64,000 bases of DNA from Lota lota (taxonomy: Eukaryota > Chordata > Actinopteri > Gadiformes > Lotidae), in the NCBI GenBank assembly GCA_026745465.1, contig JACYXH010000513.1, positions 1 through 64,000 of the forward strand, in the 5' to 3' direction. The position numbers and the translations under genes are program-made. The notes below the pieces were generated by a model, which worked only from the letters and a program-made list of their open reading frames with translations, was not told where the DNA came from and ran no database searches. Positions within the stretch are counted from its first letter, which is position 1, and the number at the start of each line of letters is the position of its first letter. This document shows, piece after piece, positions 24,614 to 36,600 of the stretch.

Positions 24614-25576
24614 GGTTCTGGAGAAACAACATGCTCAGACAATAGCTTATACTAGCTATTAGGTATATAGTCATACATACATATGAAATTATACATACAA
24701 CATTCTATTGCAAGTGGAAACAAATAGATCTATTGAGATGGAGCCATAAGTAATTGACCTATTACATTAATCTTAGGAGTCCAAAAATGAGGAGTCTACC
24801 ATTACAAAGCAATAAAAAAACATAGGAAAATAGTTTTCTCTCTCTGACTTGAAGATGGTACTCACCGGCAGAGTCAGTAGGTCCTTCTGTATGAATGAAG
24901 CGTCTGAATCTAGGATCAGCACAAGATAAACTTGAAAAGACTTAAGTAATCCAAAGGCTCTTCTTTGCAAACATTAGGGTTCTTACAAGGCATTGACGAG
25001 TCTCACAGAAAGTGTGAGACACAAAGTGTGAGGCAGACGCGTCCGGGGCTCAGACACTAAAATGAGCAATGCCGCTGTCCGGTCTCCAGTATACTTAGTG
25101 CCATACCTAATAGTCTATTCAAATAATGTTTGCAAATAACCATTGCCCTTCACATGCTTCTGTTCAAGCTGGTGCAAAGTGATCTGTAGAGACTGACGTC
25201 TGGGCAAGGTACATAGCAGTGGGACCATCATCATTTTAAAGTAAGTTACACATCTGATATCTGAGCTTGAAAAATTAATGTTTTACTTAGAATTACACAT
25301 AATTGAAAAAGTTCTAAAATGGTACATATTACCAATTTATAATGAATACATGGAGGAAGAAATACCACCATGTATTTCTTTCCCATTGAATATTTTTGCA
25401 TATCAAATTGCAGAGGAAGGTACAGAGGCAGACAGAGAAGGACAAGGCCCTAGCTAGTAATTAAAACAACTCATTGACATATCAACAAATCAAAGGGAAG
25501 TCTGTTTATTATATTGTCAGCATGATAATGGTGCCAGCAGTGTCAAACCACGACCACTCCACTCACACCACTCCCA
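24614..25576. other. No gene visible; likely 5' flank of the lectin gene
   Basis: AT-rich sequence upstream of the lectin start codon. I cannot place a promoter or 5' untranslated exon. Confidence 0.4.
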
Positions 25577-25999
25577 ACCAATGTATGTTTGGGTGGTGTC
25601 TCCAACTGACTGTATGTTTGGGTGGTGTCTCCAACTGACTATGTTTGGGTGGTGTCACCAACCCATGTATGTTTGGGTGGTGTCACCAACCAATGTATGT
25701 TTGGGTGGTGTCTCCAACTGACTGTATGTTTGGGTGGTGTCTCCAACTGACTATGTTTGGGTGGTGTCTCCAACTGACTATGTTTGGGTGGTGTCACCAA
25801 CCCATGTATGTTTGGGTGGTGTCACCAACCAATGTATGTTTGGGTGGTGTCTCCAACTGACTGTATGTTTGGGTGGTGTCTCCAACTGACTATGTTTGGG
25901 TGGTGTCTCCAACTGACTGTATGTTTGGGTGGTGTCTCCAGTTGACTATGTTTGGGTGGTGTCTCCAATAGACTATATGGGTGGTGTATCCAACTGACA
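25577..25999. repeat. 27/30-bp minisatellite, array 1
   Basis: About 15 units with the core ATGTTTGGGTGGTGTCTCC, followed by AACTGACT or AACCAATGT. Units are 27 or 30 bp, so all three forward frames keep their phase and give a chance MFGWCLQLT repeat. The same minisatellite returns at 27.56 and 30.11 kb. Confidence 0.95.
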
Positions 26000-26089
26000 T
26001 TGTGTGTGTGTATGTGTGTGTATGTTTTAGTATGTGCGTGTGTCAGTGTGTGCGCATGCTTGTGTGTCTGAAGTCTTCAAAAGCTTTCC

Positions 26090-26368
26090 CTGTAAACACG
26101 TGATGCCAGATGACGGTTAACATCGCTTCCTCTCTGAGACGTTCAAGTCTACTTCCTCATTTGAACTTCAGTCTTACGCAGTGAGCAGCCGTGAAGCTCA
26201 ATCTTTCTCTAGATCCACTTTTAATCTATTAATAATTACAATATTTTATCATTTACATTTCCCTGATTTACTTGTGTTAGAAACACTTTAACCTCCTATT
26301 CTTCATTTATACTTTTATAACTTTATACCGTATGGGGCAGAGCACATTTTGATCACGGAATAGATAAG
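26090..26368 (+). promoter_or_regulatory. TRIM 5' leader, tandem copy 1
   Basis: Contains an E-box (CACGTG), CATCGCTTCCTCTCTGAGAC, CAAGTCTACTTCCTCATTTG and CTCAATCTTTCTCTAGATCC. It ends at an intact splice donor (TAGATAAG/GTAAGCC). It matches the leader of the minus-strand NLR gene at 15.84-16.14 kb, so TRIM and NLR copies appear to share a promoter region. It heads the first of three tandem TRIM units. Confidence 0.5.
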
Positions 26369-26810
26369 GTAAGCCTACAGTTTACTACAGTTTATATTGT
26401 CTTTAGGTTATTGGTATATTATAATGATCTCATCTTGGGAAATGTGTCTGTGTAACACTTATCAGTTAAAAACAATTCACTTTCGAGAAATACAATGTTA
26501 GTTTAATGTTTCAGTATTGTGTTTTTCAAATTATATAATAGTATAATCTTATATATTTTTACAAATATGTAAACGAACCAAAAGCACTATTAAAGCTGCA
26601 CAACATAACTGTGGCGATAAACAAGGAGTATAGGAGATAACGGTGAGAAAGAAAAGACATCTTTATGCACTGTTGTAATCTTCATTCAGATTATGTCCTG
26701 TTTGCAGAGAACATTAAGAACTTAGATTAGACTAAAGAAGCAATATTTTTCCTTGATAGGTTATGTGCAGGTTTGACACAATTATTAACAAAGTCAGTAG
26801 TTAGAAGACA

Positions 26811-26937
26811 GAGAGAGACAGAGAGAGACAGAGACACACACACAGACAGAGAGGGAGATAGACAGACACACAGAGACAGAGAGAGAGAGACATAGAGAGA
26901 GACAGATAGAGACACAAAGAGACAGAGAGAGAGAGAG

Positions 26938-26975
<38 letters not shown>

Positions 26976-26998
26976 TGTGTGTGTGTGTGTGTGTGTGC
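26811..26998. repeat. GACA/GAGA repeat followed by (GT)n, copy 1
   Basis: A purine-rich microsatellite (AGACAGAG, ACACAGAC variants) running into a GT run. Copy 2 of the duplication has the counterpart at 28910-29097. Confidence 0.9.
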
Positions 26999-27187
26999 GT
27001 GTGTGGAAACAAATAAACAGTGCTAATTAGTTAAATAAGTCACTTCTCTTCCAAGGCGCGGGCATCAACCAGTAGAAACAGAGTGAAGCATTTGAGCCAC
27101 TGCAGCAGTCAGAGTGGCCATGTTGAGTAAAACAACACAATGTTAGACGCTGTGGAGACAATGTTGGTGGTTTACACCACAGACAGG

Positions 27188-27191
27188 TGTG

Positions 27192-27279
<88 letters not shown>
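27188..27279. repeat. (GT)n microsatellite
   Basis: Nearly pure GT run of about 90 bases in the first TRIM unit. The second unit has it at 29312-29349. Confidence 0.95.
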
Positions 27280-27281
<2 letters not shown>

Positions 27282-27369
27282 AGGAACAATGAGTAAAAAC
27301 CACTGCGCTAGCTAGCAGGGGAGGACAGGAAGTCTTGTTCAGGAAATGAAAGTTACGCTTCACAACTCA

Positions 27370-27555
27370 AATCAAAGTCACACGAAGTGGAGGCCCTTCT
27401 CTCTTTCTGTAGACAAAGAAAAACACATTTTAACCTAAATAGTCTGACACAAACATTATAAGGTGAGTCCAACGAATATAAAAAATAATGTGATAATATT
27501 TTTACTTATTTACAAATGTTTTCTTGGAAAGGCATGTGCTAACACTTCCTGGTAT
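27370..27555 (+). pseudogene. Decayed TRIM unit 1: leader exon and remnant of the first coding codons
   Basis: A leader-like exon ends at the donor CATTATAAG/GTGAGTCC (27462), as in the complete unit (donor at 31974). At about 27520-27555 the sequence TTGGAAAGGCATGTGCTAAC followed by ACTTCCTGGTATGAAGCATG parallels the acceptor and start of the TRIM coding exon at 32190-32235. The start region is mutated (GGAATGGCC became GGCATGTGC) and the minisatellite begins directly after it. No RING or later TRIM sequence follows. Confidence 0.55.
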
Positions 27556-27559
27556 GAAG

Positions 27560-28079
27560 CATGTTTGGGTGGTGTATCCAACTGACTATGTTTGGGTGGT
27601 GTCTCCAACTGACTGTATGTTTGGGTGGGGTCTCCAACTGACTATGTTTGGGTGGTGTATCCAACTGACTATGTTTGGGTGGTGTCTCCAACTGACTGTA
27701 TGTTTGGGTGGGGTCTCCAACTGACTATGTTTGGGTGGTGTATCCAACTGACTATGTTTGGGTGGTGTCACCAACCCATGTATGTTTGGGTGGTGTCTCC
27801 AACTGTCTATGTTTGGGTGGTGTCTCCAACTGACTGTATGTTTGGGTGGTGTCTCCAACTAACTAGGTTTGGGTGGGGTCTCCTAGTGACTGTATGTTTG
27901 GGTGGTGTCTCCAACTGACTGTATGTTTGGATGGGGTCTCTAACTGACTATGTTTTGGGTGGTGTATCCAACTGACTATGTTTGTGTGGGGTCTCCAACT
28001 GACTATGTTTGTGTGGGGTCTCCAACTGACTGCATGGTTGGGTAGTGTCTCAAACTGACAACGTTTGGGTGATGTATCC

Positions 28080-28082
<3 letters not shown>
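27560..28082. repeat. 27/30-bp minisatellite, array 2
   Basis: About 18 units of the same core as array 1, with more variants towards the end (TTTGTGTGGGGTCTCC, GATGTATCC). It is followed by a GT run and then the second leader copy. Confidence 0.95.
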
Positions 28083-28121
<39 letters not shown>

Positions 28122-28189
28122 TTTTGTATGTGCTTGTGTCAGTGTGTGCACATGCTTGTGTGTCTGAAGTCTTCAAAAGCTTTCGCTGA

Positions 28190-28470
28190 AAACACGTGAT
28201 GCCAGATGACGGCTAACATCGCTTCCTCTCTGAGACGTTAGAGTCTACCTCCTCATTTTAACTTCAGCCTTCAGCAGTGAGCAGCCATGAAGCTCAGTCT
28301 TTCTCTAGATCCACTTTTAATCTATTGATAATTACTATATTTTATCATTTACATTTCCCTGATTTACTTGTTGTAGGAACACTTTTAATTCCTTGTCTTC
28401 CCTTGCATTTATACTTTTATAACTTTATAGCGTATGGGGCAGAGAACATTTTCACATAATCTATGAGGAA
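28190..28470 (+). promoter_or_regulatory. TRIM 5' leader, tandem copy 2, donor lost
   Basis: Same leader as at 26.09-26.37 kb, but the donor reads CTATGAG/GAAAGCC in place of AAG/GTAAGCC, so the GT is gone. The surrounding sequence continues to match copy 1 for about 1 kb. Confidence 0.5.
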
Positions 28471-28909
28471 AGCCTACAGTTTACTACAGTTTATATTGTC
28501 TTTAGGTTATTGGTATATTAAATGATTTAATCTTGGGAAATGTGTCTGTGTAACACTTATCAGTTAAAGACAGATCACTTTAGAGAACTACAATGTTAGT
28601 TTAATGTTTCACTATTGTGTTTTTCAAATTATATAATAGTATATTATTATATATATTTTTACAAATATGTAAACTAACCAAAATCACTATTAAAGCTGCA
28701 CAACACAAATTTGGCGATAAACAAGGAGTATAGGAGATAACGGTGAGAAAGAAAAGACATCTTTATGCACTGTTCATTTGAATCTTCATTCATTCATGTC
28801 CTGTTTGCAGAGAACATTAAGAACTTAGATTAGACTAAAGAAGCAATATTTTTCCTTGATAGGTCATGTGCAGGTTTGACACAATTATTAACAAAGTCAG
28901 TAGTTAGAA

Positions 28910-29048
28910 GACAGAGAGAGACAGAGAGAGACAGAGACACACACACAGACAGAGAGGGAGATAGACAGAAACACACACACACACAGAGACAGAGAGAGAG
29001 AGAGACAGAGAGAGAGGCACAAAGAGACACTGAGAGAGAGAGATGCAG

Positions 29049-29097
<49 letters not shown>
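28910..29097. repeat. GACA/GAGA repeat followed by (GT)n, copy 2
   Basis: Counterpart of 26811-26998 in the second tandem unit, with a longer GT run and fewer GA units. Confidence 0.9.
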
Positions 29098-29100
<3 letters not shown>

Positions 29101-29310
29101 CATGCGTGCATGTGTGGAAACAAATAAACAGTGCTAATTAGTTAAATAAGTCACTTCTCTTCCAAGGCGCGGGCATCAACCAGTAGAAACAGAGTGAAGC
29201 ATTTGAGCCACTGCAGCAGTCAGAGTGGCCATGTTGAGTCAAACAACACAATGTTAGACGCTGTGGAGACAATGTTGGTGGTTTCCTCTTGACAAGTTAA
29301 CACCACAGAC

Positions 29311-29351
<41 letters not shown>

Positions 29352-29359
29352 ACGAACCA

Positions 29360-29690
29360 TGAGGAGACAGAGAGAGTGAGACAGAGAGAGATAGAAGGGT
29401 AGGGCAAGAGAGAGAGAGATAAAGAGGATGAGAGAGGGGTACTGAGAAATATGGCCATACAGAGAGGGGTAGAGAGAGAGGCAGAAAGAGGTCATGAGAC
29501 GGAGAGAAAGGTAGAGAGAGGGAGGTAGAGAGAGTGTGTAGATAGAGTGAGGGGTAGATAGAGTGAAGGGTAGATAGAGTGAGGGGTAGAGAGAGTGAGG
29601 GGTAGATACTGTAGAGTGAGGGGTAGATAGAGTGAGGGGTAGATGGAGAGAGGTGTAGAGAGAGTGAGGGGTAGATAGAGACTGTGTGGA
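29360..29690. repeat. GAGAGTGAGGGGTAGATA-type purine-rich repeat
   Basis: Irregular units GGGTAGATAGAGTGA with some GAGAGA runs. Present in the second TRIM unit but absent from the corresponding place in the first, so it is a later insertion or expansion. Confidence 0.85.
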
Positions 29691-30083
29691 AAAGCTAGTG
29701 AGATGTGATACACTCCGACATGTACCAGTAGTGTGACAATATGTGGCTGCTGTTGGCTCAAGAGTGACTTGAGGTTTGTGTGAAAAGTAATATATAAGCT
29801 GTGTGTGTGTGTGTGTGCATATGTGTGTGACAGGAACCATGATAAGTTATAAGATGGCAGAACCACTGCACTAGCTGGCAGGGGAGGACAGGAAGTCTTG
29901 TTCAGGAAACTAAAGTTAAGCTTTAAACCCAAACCAAAGTCAAACGAAGTGGAGGCACTTCTCTCTTTCTGGAGACAAAGAACAACACCTTTTAACCTAA
30001 ATAGTCTGACACAAACATTATGATTTGAGTACAAAGAACAGAAAAAAGTGTCTGATCATTTTTTAACCGAGTTAAAACACGGA

Positions 30084-30113
30084 ATGGCCTCTGCTAACAC
30101 TTCCTTGTCTGAA
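30084..30113 (+). pseudogene. Truncated TRIM start in decayed unit 2
   Basis: ATGGCCTCTGCTAACACTTC continues to CTTGTCTGAAG and reads MASANTSLSE, against MASATSWSEE in the complete gene at 32200. The acceptor AG before it is lost (CACGGAATGG in place of CTAGGAATGG). After GAAG the minisatellite takes over and stops the frame within 9 codons. Confidence 0.75.
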
Positions 30114-30549
30114 GTATGTTTGGGTGGTGTCTCCAACTGACAATGTTTGGGTGGTGTCTCCAACTGACAATGTTTGGGTGGTGTCTCCAACTGACAATGT
30201 TTGGGTGGTGTATCCAACTAACTATGTTTAGGTGGTGTCTCCAACTGACTATGTTTGGGTGGTGTATCCAACTGACTATGTTTGGGTGGTGCCTCCAACT
30301 GACAATGTTTGGGTGGTGTATCCAACTAACTATGTTTAGGTGGTGTCTCCAACTGACAATGTTTGGGTGGTGTATCCAACTAACTATGTTTAGGTGGTGT
30401 CTCCAACTGACTATGTTCGGGTGGTGTATCCAACTGACTATGTTTGGGTGGTGTATCCAACTGACTATGTTTGGGTGGTGTTTCCAACTGACTATGTTTG
30501 GGTGGTGTATCCAACTGACTGTATGTTTGGGTGATGTCTCCAACTGACT
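30113..30549. repeat. 27-bp minisatellite, array 3
   Basis: About 16 units, more homogeneous than arrays 1 and 2. It begins within the TRIM coding start. Both strands stay open for over 140 codons only because the unit is 9 codons long. Confidence 0.95.
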
Positions 30550-30550
30550 C

Positions 30551-30700
30551 CAACTGACTGGTCCCAGTCAGTCAAACTGTCAGCCAGTCGGTCTGTGTTC
30601 AGTCAGTGTGTGTTCAGTCAGTGTGTGTTCAGTCAGTGTGTTTTTAGTCAGCGTGTGTTCAGTCAGTCTGTATTGAGTCTGTGTGTGTTCAGTTATTGTG
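30551..30700. repeat. AGTCAGTGTGTGTTC short tandem repeat
   Basis: About six imperfect 15-bp units following array 3. Confidence 0.85.
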
Positions 30701-30818
30701 CCCGCTCACTGTTATATGAAGTTAATTGGTTGCAAAATGTTGTCAAAATAAAACTGCTATTTTACTAATGAAAGATTTAGCAGATGCTTTATCCAAAGTG
30801 ACTGACAGTGAATTCAGA

Positions 30819-31340
30819 TACAGGTCATTAAGGAGCAGGTAGGGGTTAGACAGTACAGAGACAGGTCATTAAGGAGCAGGTAGGGGTTAGACAGTACAGA
30901 GACAGGTCATTAAGGAGCAGGTAGGGGTTAGACAGTACAGAGACAGGTCATTAAGGAGCAGGTAGGGGTTAGACAGTACAGAGACAGGTCATTAAGGAGC
31001 AGGTAGGGGTTAGACAGTACAGAGACAGGTCATTAAGGAGCAGGTAGGGGTTAGACAGTACAGAGACAGGTCATTAAGGAGCAGGTAGGGGTTAGACAGT
31101 ACAGAGACAGGTCATTAAGGAGCAGGTAGGGGTTAGACAGTACAGAGACAGGTCATTAAGGAGCAGGTAGGGGTTAGACAGTACAGAGACAGGTCATTAA
31201 GGAGCAGGTAGGGGTTAGACAGTACAGAGACAGGTCATTAAGGAGCAGGTAGGGGTTAGACAGTACAGAGACAGGTCATTAAGGAGCAGGTAGGGGTTAG
31301 ACAGTACAGAGACATGCCATTAAGGAGCAGGTGGGGGTTA
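30819..31340. repeat. 41-bp minisatellite, about 12.5 copies
   Basis: Nearly identical 41-bp units containing GGTCATTAAGGAGCAGGTAG and GGGTTAGACAGTACAGAGA. The array is embedded in a common fish dispersed sequence: GCAGATGCTTTATCCAAAGT before it and GGATCAAACCCAGAACCTTT after it, also seen once at about 23.76-23.83 kb. The array therefore grew inside a single copy of that element. Confidence 0.95.
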
Positions 31341-31879
31341 GGGGGCATCTTGCTGCCTACAGGCTGGACTGCGGACATTGGGGATCAAACCCAGAACCTT
31401 TCAGCCTGGAGTCAAGCACCCGGTTATCGTTGAAATAATAGTTTTTCATTCTTCTGTTTTAGGATTGGTCCTAAATCTGAAGTGTCCCTGGGTGACTTTA
31501 ACGGTAGGCATCTTATTATTATTACTATACTATAGGCTACTTTATTTATATTATAATGATTAAAGAATTCACCCTGTCATGACTATTTAAATAACTTCCC
31601 ATGTTGTAGACAGTGTGGTTTTGTTTCATTTGGATAACGTATTTAGAAAGTGTTCTAGATAGTGTTCAGGGACTAACAGAATAAGTGCTTCCAAGGTTAC
31701 TCCTATCTCCGACCTCTGAAAGTGTAGCATTGTGACACTCAGCTGTTTCAGCTGGGCAGGAGTCAGAGACTGCTCACCCTCTGCTAACGTGGTTTTTGGA
31801 CACATCCTTACCTTATTGTAGACAACAATTGATAGAAATGTACTTTGAGAATGAATTATTACTTTAATTTAAATGCAAA

Positions 31880-31974
31880 ATGACAAAAGTAACACGAAGT
31901 GGGGGCACTTCTCTCTTTCTAGAGACAAAGAACAACACTTTATAAACTAAATTGTCTGACAGAAACATTATCAG
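31880..31974 (+). promoter_or_regulatory. Probable noncoding leader exon of the complete TRIM gene
   Basis: AGTGGGGGCACTTCTCTCTT and AGAGACAAAGAACAACAC match the leader exons in the decayed units. The donor reads TATCAG/GTGAGTCC. It lies 225 bases upstream of the TRIM coding exon acceptor. Confidence 0.5.
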
Positions 31975-32199
31975 GTGAGTCCAACATGTTGACTATAATC
32001 CTCATGAAGCTGTCCTGTCTGCAGGGTTTCATGTTGTACCTCCTGTTGGATGAAGATTTCTGATTGAAACAACACCAATATATAATACATAAAACCCACA
32101 CATTAGAATGAGTTAAAACTTTTATTTGACCATTGTTATAAATTATGAAAACTAATGTAATGGTGACTTGATTTAACTTGATTACATTGTTTTCTAGGA

Positions 32200-33265
32200 A
32201 TGGCCTCTGCTACGTCCTGGTCTGAAGAAGACTTTTCATGTTCCATCTGTCTGGATGTGTTCAACAGCCCAGTTTCCACATCATGTGGACACAACTTCTG
32301 TAGAACCTGTATTACAAAGTTTTGGGAGGACCAAGTCCAGTACAAATGTCCTGTTTGCAACAAGCTGTTCCACACAAGACCTGATGTACAGGTCAATACC
32401 CTCTTATCAGAGATGGTTGATCGGTTTAGAAGTTCTGTACGTGTCAAAGACCAGCCTTGTGTTGAACCAGGAGAAGTTCCCTGTGACGTCTGTACTGGGA
32501 CCCAGCTGAAGGCCGTGAAGTCCTGCCTAGTCTGTTTTACCTCTTACTGCCACACCCACCTGGAGCCTCATCAGAGAGTCGCAGGTCTGAAGAAACATCT
32601 GCTGGTCGACCCTATGGACCGTCTGGAAGACAGGATGTGTAAGAAACACGACCGACTTCTGGAGCTCTTCTGCCAGACTGAGCAGGTGTGTGTGTGTCTG
32701 TTCTGCACAGTGTTGGACCACAAGTCCCATCCTGTTGTACCTCTAAAGGAGGAGTATGAAGTGAAGACGGCCAAGTTGGGGAAGATAGAGTCTGAAATTC
32801 AGCAGTTGATCCAGGAGAGACAACAAAAGATTCAGGAGATTAAAGACACAGTAGATCGCAGCAAAGCAGACGCAGACAGAGAGATAGCTGATGGTGTGCA
32901 GGTCCTCTCTGCTCTGAAGCGCTCGCTTGAAAAGTGTCAAGATGATCTCAACCAAACAGTTAAAGAGAAACTGAAATCCACAGAGAAAGAAGCTGAAGGG
33001 CTCATCAAAGAGCTGGAGCAGGAAATAAAAGATCTGACCAATAGAAGCTCAGAGGTGAAGCAGCTCTCACACACTGAAGACCACCTCCACGTCCTCCAGA
33101 CCTTCAGATCCCTGAAGAATCCTCCACCCACCAGGGACTGGATAACGGTGGAGGTCCGACCTCCGTCATACGTAGGGACCTTGAGGAGATCCCTGGATCA
33201 GCTGGAGGAGAACTTGAACATGGAGATGAAGAAGGTGCCTGACCTGAGATCAGCTCTAAAGAAGT
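32200..33265 (+). CDS. TRIM exon 1: RING, B-boxes and coiled coil
   Basis: RING zinc ligands are C14, C17, C29, H31, C34, C37, C50 and C53. The exon is free of stops up to the donor; read-through would add only CKCLFSLI. This is the reference copy for the RING-less paralogue at 260-1090 and for the decayed units at 27.5 and 30.1 kb. Confidence 0.9.
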
Positions 33266-33625
33266 GTAAGTGTCTGTTTAGTTTGATTTAGGGCAGTCAA
33301 ATGTAAATAAAATATTCCAATATTCCTAATATATATATATATTAATGTTTTATATATATATATATAACATTAGAACTAAATTGAACATTGCAGTGTAAAG
33401 TATTTAAGATATATGGTAAAGTTAAATAGCTGAACTCAAGTTAAAATATTTGAACAGAGTTTAAAATCTGAATGGAGTAAGTGTAATAATGTAAACATAC
33501 AGACCATTAAATAAATATTCAAATAGTTGGACTATAAGAGTTAAAACAAATAGCTAAACTAAAGTGATGAAGCTGGAAATGTTTGAATCAAGTCAGTGTA
33601 AGTCAAGTAAGAAAAATATGAATAA

Positions 33626-33665
<40 letters not shown>

Positions 33666-36600
33666 CATTACTACATTAGCTTATGGCCAAGTCATAAACG
33701 TAGGCTCTAACACATGAACACATGACACTGGAATTTCTGTTAATGGTGGTTTAATGCGATTTAACATGATTTGATAACACAGGTAAGATGTTATCATTCG
33801 TGGTTGTAACTTTACAATTTGGCTTAACAATGAGAGGTCAAACACCGGTGGCGCCATACAGCCATGCTATTACTTCACAGAGCCCTTACACCTTATTTGA
33901 TTAAACACAGAACACCTAAAATCATCACAGAGCCATTACCACTCATTATATTAAACACAGAACAAGACCTAAAATCATCACAGAGCCATTACCACTCATT
34001 ATATTAAACACAGAACAAGACCTAAAATCATCACAGAGCCCTTACCACTCAATATATTAAACACAGAACAGCTCATAATGCTTTACCATAAAAGTACCGA
34101 ACCCAAAACTGTGACCCCAAAACCGTGATATGAACCGAAGAGTGAATTTTGTGAACCGTTCCACCCCTCGTTTTTGTAGATTGCATGACGTGAAAAATGA
34201 AGTTTTTAAGTACATTAGCATTTAGCTTCTACCGGAAGCGGACAACCAGCCATGTATGAAGAACCTAGCCTCAAACCTCAGACTTGTTCTCAAAAACTAT
34301 ATCTTGTATAAGTTGGACACGCTCAGGATCAGTAGAAGTAGACGAACGTGCGGATGTCCAACATGTATCTGTCCCTTGAAATACCGTAACAGTTAAAGCT
34401 TTACATTGTGTTTCTATGTTAAATATTGACGTTGTAAGGCTCCGCGAAGTCCAAAATATTTAGCTTTTGTGATAGCCACCTTGGGCTAGAGCGCGGTGAC
34501 GTCATCACGCTCTAGCAGGGCTCAACGGAAGTCAAGGAGACCAACTGAAAATATACGAAGCATGTTTAAAACTAAAACTGTTGAATGTCAAATAGTATTG
34601 AAAATATGTTTAATGATCAAAGCATAATGATTTAGTAAAATGTTTAAATGAAGATAAAAGGCAAGAAATTTGCCGAGTTGCGAAGTCTGAAGTAGTTGAA
34701 GTCTCAGAGAATGGGCGTTGACTTCTATAAAAAAAAAATGTTAAAAGATAAATATTAGTTAAAAAGTATAAAATTGAAAAGAAAATGTAATGATAGTGAG
34801 TAATTCCAAGCAAAGATAAACATTTTAAAATTGGAATGGAGTCTCTAGGTAAAAACATTTGTAATGAGTAAGGTCCCAAAATGTGTTGAGAATAATAATA
34901 TAGCCTAATAATAACAATAATATGTAGTAGGGCTGCACCATATATGGTTTCAGCATTGTCATTGTGACGTGCTAATGCACAATAGTCACATGGCAGGACC
35001 ATGAAATCTTTGACTGTTTCACTGCTAGATGCAAAAGGAAAACTCACAGTTCTCATTTTCCATGACTAATCTACAAGGAGGCCTGTCTTCTAAACAAATG
35101 ATATGCACTATTGCTTCTAAAAAACATAGCAGACTAGTCCACTATAGTACCTATCATATTATATATTTGTTGTCACTCTACGTTGTTGTTTGTACTAGTG
35201 GATGGAAAGCTAAATAGGATAGAAGTAGGAACTACACATCGTACAATTCCTGAAGAAATTGTACTTGCTCTGCCATTACATGCTTATATGTGTGTGTATA
35301 TTCAGATGTTTGTTTATGTATGTGTAGGTATGTTTACATGTATGTACGTATCTATGTTTACATATGTGTAGGTATGTTTACGTGTATGTACCTATGTATG
35401 TTTACATATGTGTAGGTATGTTTACGTATGTATACATGTGTACATAAGCTTCTGTATGTTTACATATGTATGAGTGTGTACACGTATGTAAATGTCCTTA
35501 TGTATATGTATGTGTACATATGTGTTTGTATGTGTACATATGTTTGTGTATGTACCAGTGTGTACGCGTATGTATATTATGTATATCTACATATACAGTA
35601 TGTACATATGTATGAGTATGTATACTGTGGTAAGGAGGGGCGTGGTTTAGCGCCGGCTGCAGGCAGAAGGGGCGGAGTGGCTCAATTGGGGTCACAGACG
35701 CAGCTGTAGGGAATGAGTGCAATTGGATAGCTATTAAATACTGACGTGTATTGTGCTCTTCCCACAGTGAGGTCGGGGACCTGTGTTGACGGCGACTGTG
35801 TGAGAAAGACTGAGACTGAGACTGAGACTGAGATTGAGATTGCGATTGAGAGTGAAAGAGAAAGAAAACAATCAAACGAACGCGCGTCACTGCAAGACGG
35901 CGTGTGTTAATTGACGTGCTTACTGCAAATAAAACGGAACTTTTTGCCTCCGGACTCCTCGAGTGGTGTTTCTTTCCCTGGAGTGTAGCCTAGACCGTGC
36001 TACAGTGGTGCCTGAACAGGGACCGAGGAGGTTCGGATATTTTTTCTTTTTTGTTTTTTTTTGATCATCCGGTTATGGAGGATCAAAACCCAGAGTCTCC
36101 GCTGGCCCAAGCGCTGCGTCGCATTGCGGAGACGCAGGAGGGCCTCATCCGGGCCCAACATCAGCAGACGCAGGCGGTGTTGGAGATCGCCGCTCAGAAT
36201 GCGGAAGAGCGGGCGGTATTCCGCCAGTTGATGCAGCCAGGGCTAAGGGACCGGCGAGGGGATGAAGCAGAGGTAGCCCGACCCCAGATACCGTTGCCAA
36301 AGATGTCTCCCCAGGACGACATAGAGGCATTTTTGGAGGTGTTTGAGGGGACGGCAGGGGCGTGTGGCTGGCCAGAAGCCGAATGGGCGCTCCGACTGTT
36401 GCCACTCTTATCCGGAGCAGCCCTGACCGCAGCACATGCGCTGCCGGCCACCGCCCGCGGGGACTACGTCACGGTAAAGAGGGGCCTGCTGGACCGCCTC
36501 GGTCTTCCACCGGAGGGGCATCGCCGCCGGTTCAAGGAGCTTAAGATGGTGGACGTTGGTCGACCCTTTGCGTATGCACATCAGCTGGTGGATGCCGCGG

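Noticed and set aside
30094..30547. Open frames of over 140 codons on both strands with 9-residue repeats
   Set aside because: They come from the 27-bp minisatellite (9 codons per unit). Both strands are open at once and there is no start context or conservation to support coding.
30819..31340. CRISPR-like array of direct repeats
   Set aside because: The units are contiguous 41-bp copies without unique spacers, and this is a vertebrate genome.
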